The position numbers and the translations under genes were made by a program. From the NCBI GenBank assembly GCA_017998475.1, contig JAGODA010000036.1, forward strand, positions 1-15,345: a stretch of 15,345 nt of DNA, given 5' to 3'. The DNA comes from Spirochaetota bacterium. Lineage in GTDB: Bacteria; Spirochaetota; UBA4802; UBA5368. Below are positions 14,700-15,345 of the stretch, in pieces. Positions within the stretch are counted from its first letter, which is position 1. Each line of letters begins with the position of its first letter. A model generated the notes under the pieces. It did no database searches. It had not been told where the DNA came from and saw only the letters and a program-made list of their open reading frames with translations.

Positions 14700-15164
14700 C
14701 TATAGATCCATTCTCAAACGGATCATATCCCGGCATTCAATACCGTTTTCATATATTCGCTCCCGATTAATGTTCCTGAAATAGTCAAACTCGACTCCCA
14801 CTATCCTGAACCCGCATTTCTGATACAGCAGCATCTGCTGGACACCGGGGTTACCGGTTCCGATCTCGACTGTTTTCGCTCCAGCATGTTTCGCTTCCGC
14901 TATCGCGTGCCGGATCAATCGCCGCCCCACGCCTTTATTCTGCGCTTCCTGTTGTACGGCCACGTTCATTATTTCCATCGTGTGCGGTCTTGTTTTCAGC
15001 AAGATCAGCACGCCAACGATTTCATCATTGCTTCTCGCGACATAGCATTCCCCCCGCGATGTATATTCCCTGATCATCTCTTCCGATGGATCGGCCAGCA
15101 GCAACAGATCCATCGGGGCTTTATTTTTTTCTTCAAGCGATTCTATGATTATTTCCACAGTCAT
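14700..15164 (-). CDS. GNAT family N-acetyltransferase, YvbK-like
   Basis: The 154-residue protein has a complete GNAT fold: strand 4 MEIMNVAVQQEAQ, the acetyl-CoA pyrophosphate loop QNKGVGRRLI (Q/R-x-x-G-x-G/A), then VEIGTGNPGVQQMLLYQKCGFRIVGVEFDYF. The IGTGN and LYQKCGFRIVGV pattern and the ENGIECRDMIRL ending match the Bacillus YvbK type, as does the length of about 155 (from memory). The acceptor substrate is unknown. The start MTVEIIIESLEE is chosen because GGAG lies about eight bases upstream; a Met 12 codons earlier has no ribosome site. It follows the partial gene at the right edge after about 96 bases. Confidence 0.9.
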   Translation of the reverse strand: MTVEIIIESLEEKNKAPMDLLLLADPSEEMIREYTSRGECYVARSNDEIVGVLILLKTRPHTMEIMNVAVQQEAQNKGVGRRLIRHAIAEAKHAGAKTVEIGTGNPGVQQMLLYQKCGFRIVGVEFDYFRNINRERIYENGIECRDMIRLRMDL

Positions 15165-15260
15165 CCCCGTGCTCCGGCTTGATTTACCCGCGCAATGCAT
15201 AGCGAACCGCGGTCGAAGGATTTACCACGGCATCACTTCTGATCCGTAACTCACCCCGGC

Positions 15261-15345
15261 TCAACCGAGCGCGGCCCTGAGGCCTTCCTTCAGCGGAACG
15301 GTGGGCCGCCCGATGAGGGCCGACAGCTCGCCGCCGGCCTCAGAG
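15261..15345 (-). CDS. C-terminal end of a probable NmrA-like NAD(P)-binding protein, partial
   Basis: The last 27 codons on the minus strand read SEAGGELSALIGRPTVPLKE and then GLRAALG before a TGA at 15263-15261. The LIGRPTxPLxxxLxxAL ending is typical of NmrA-like, azoreductase-type members of the atypical short-chain dehydrogenase group (from memory). The rest lies beyond the right edge, so the assignment rests on this short tail only. Confidence 0.55.
   Translation of the reverse strand, partial: SEAGGELSALIGRPTVPLKEGLRAALG

Overview
This is a GC-rich, gene-dense stretch of bacterial chromosome. Almost all genes read leftward (minus strand); only hisF and one small cysteine-containing ORF read rightward. 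There is no rRNA, tRNA, CRISPR array or intact insertion sequence. The organism cannot be fixed from the sequence. The mix of a Ser/Thr kinase-ATPase signalling protein, stand-alone receiver proteins, a relaxed lipobox and a tail-anchored protein resembling spirochaetal unknowns suggests an uncultured Spirochaetota lineage (inference, low confidence). Desulfobacterota is a fair alternative.

Layout, left to right. 1-2838: a very large Ser/Thr protein kinase fused to an AAA-type ATPase and a helical repeat region, running off the left edge. 2953-3819: ribonuclease D, followed by a divergent gap and hisF (4047-4808). HisF converges on a tail-anchored protein of unknown function (4809-5885) with no spacer at all. 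That protein is preceded by a single-domain response regulator (5933-6382), probably its operon partner. 6526-7626: a DUF362/4Fe-4S protein. 7825-8754: an exported transglutaminase-like/TPR protein.

8755-9697 is the accessory part. It holds two divergent promoters, a 61-residue Cys-rich small protein, a small lipoprotein-like ORF fully antisense to it, and a decayed fragment that looks like the C-terminal part of a type I restriction HsdR subunit. The fragment carries a perfect 28-bp palindrome in frame. A segment beside it recurs, diverged, about 5 kb away at 14618.

9698-14213 is a likely two-gene operon: glutamate dehydrogenase followed 40 bp later by a 1062-residue protein. The latter has a GAF-like N-terminus, a PEP-synthase/PPDK-type nucleotide-binding core without the phospho-His domain, and a C-terminal minimal nucleotidyltransferase. 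This is the best candidate for an undescribed regulatory arrangement, because a sensor/nucleotidyltransferase sits next to a central nitrogen enzyme. Upstream are a 486-bp non-coding stretch, a YvbK-like GNAT acetyltransferase (14700-15164) and the last 27 codons of what is probably an NmrA-like NAD(P)-binding protein cut by the right edge.
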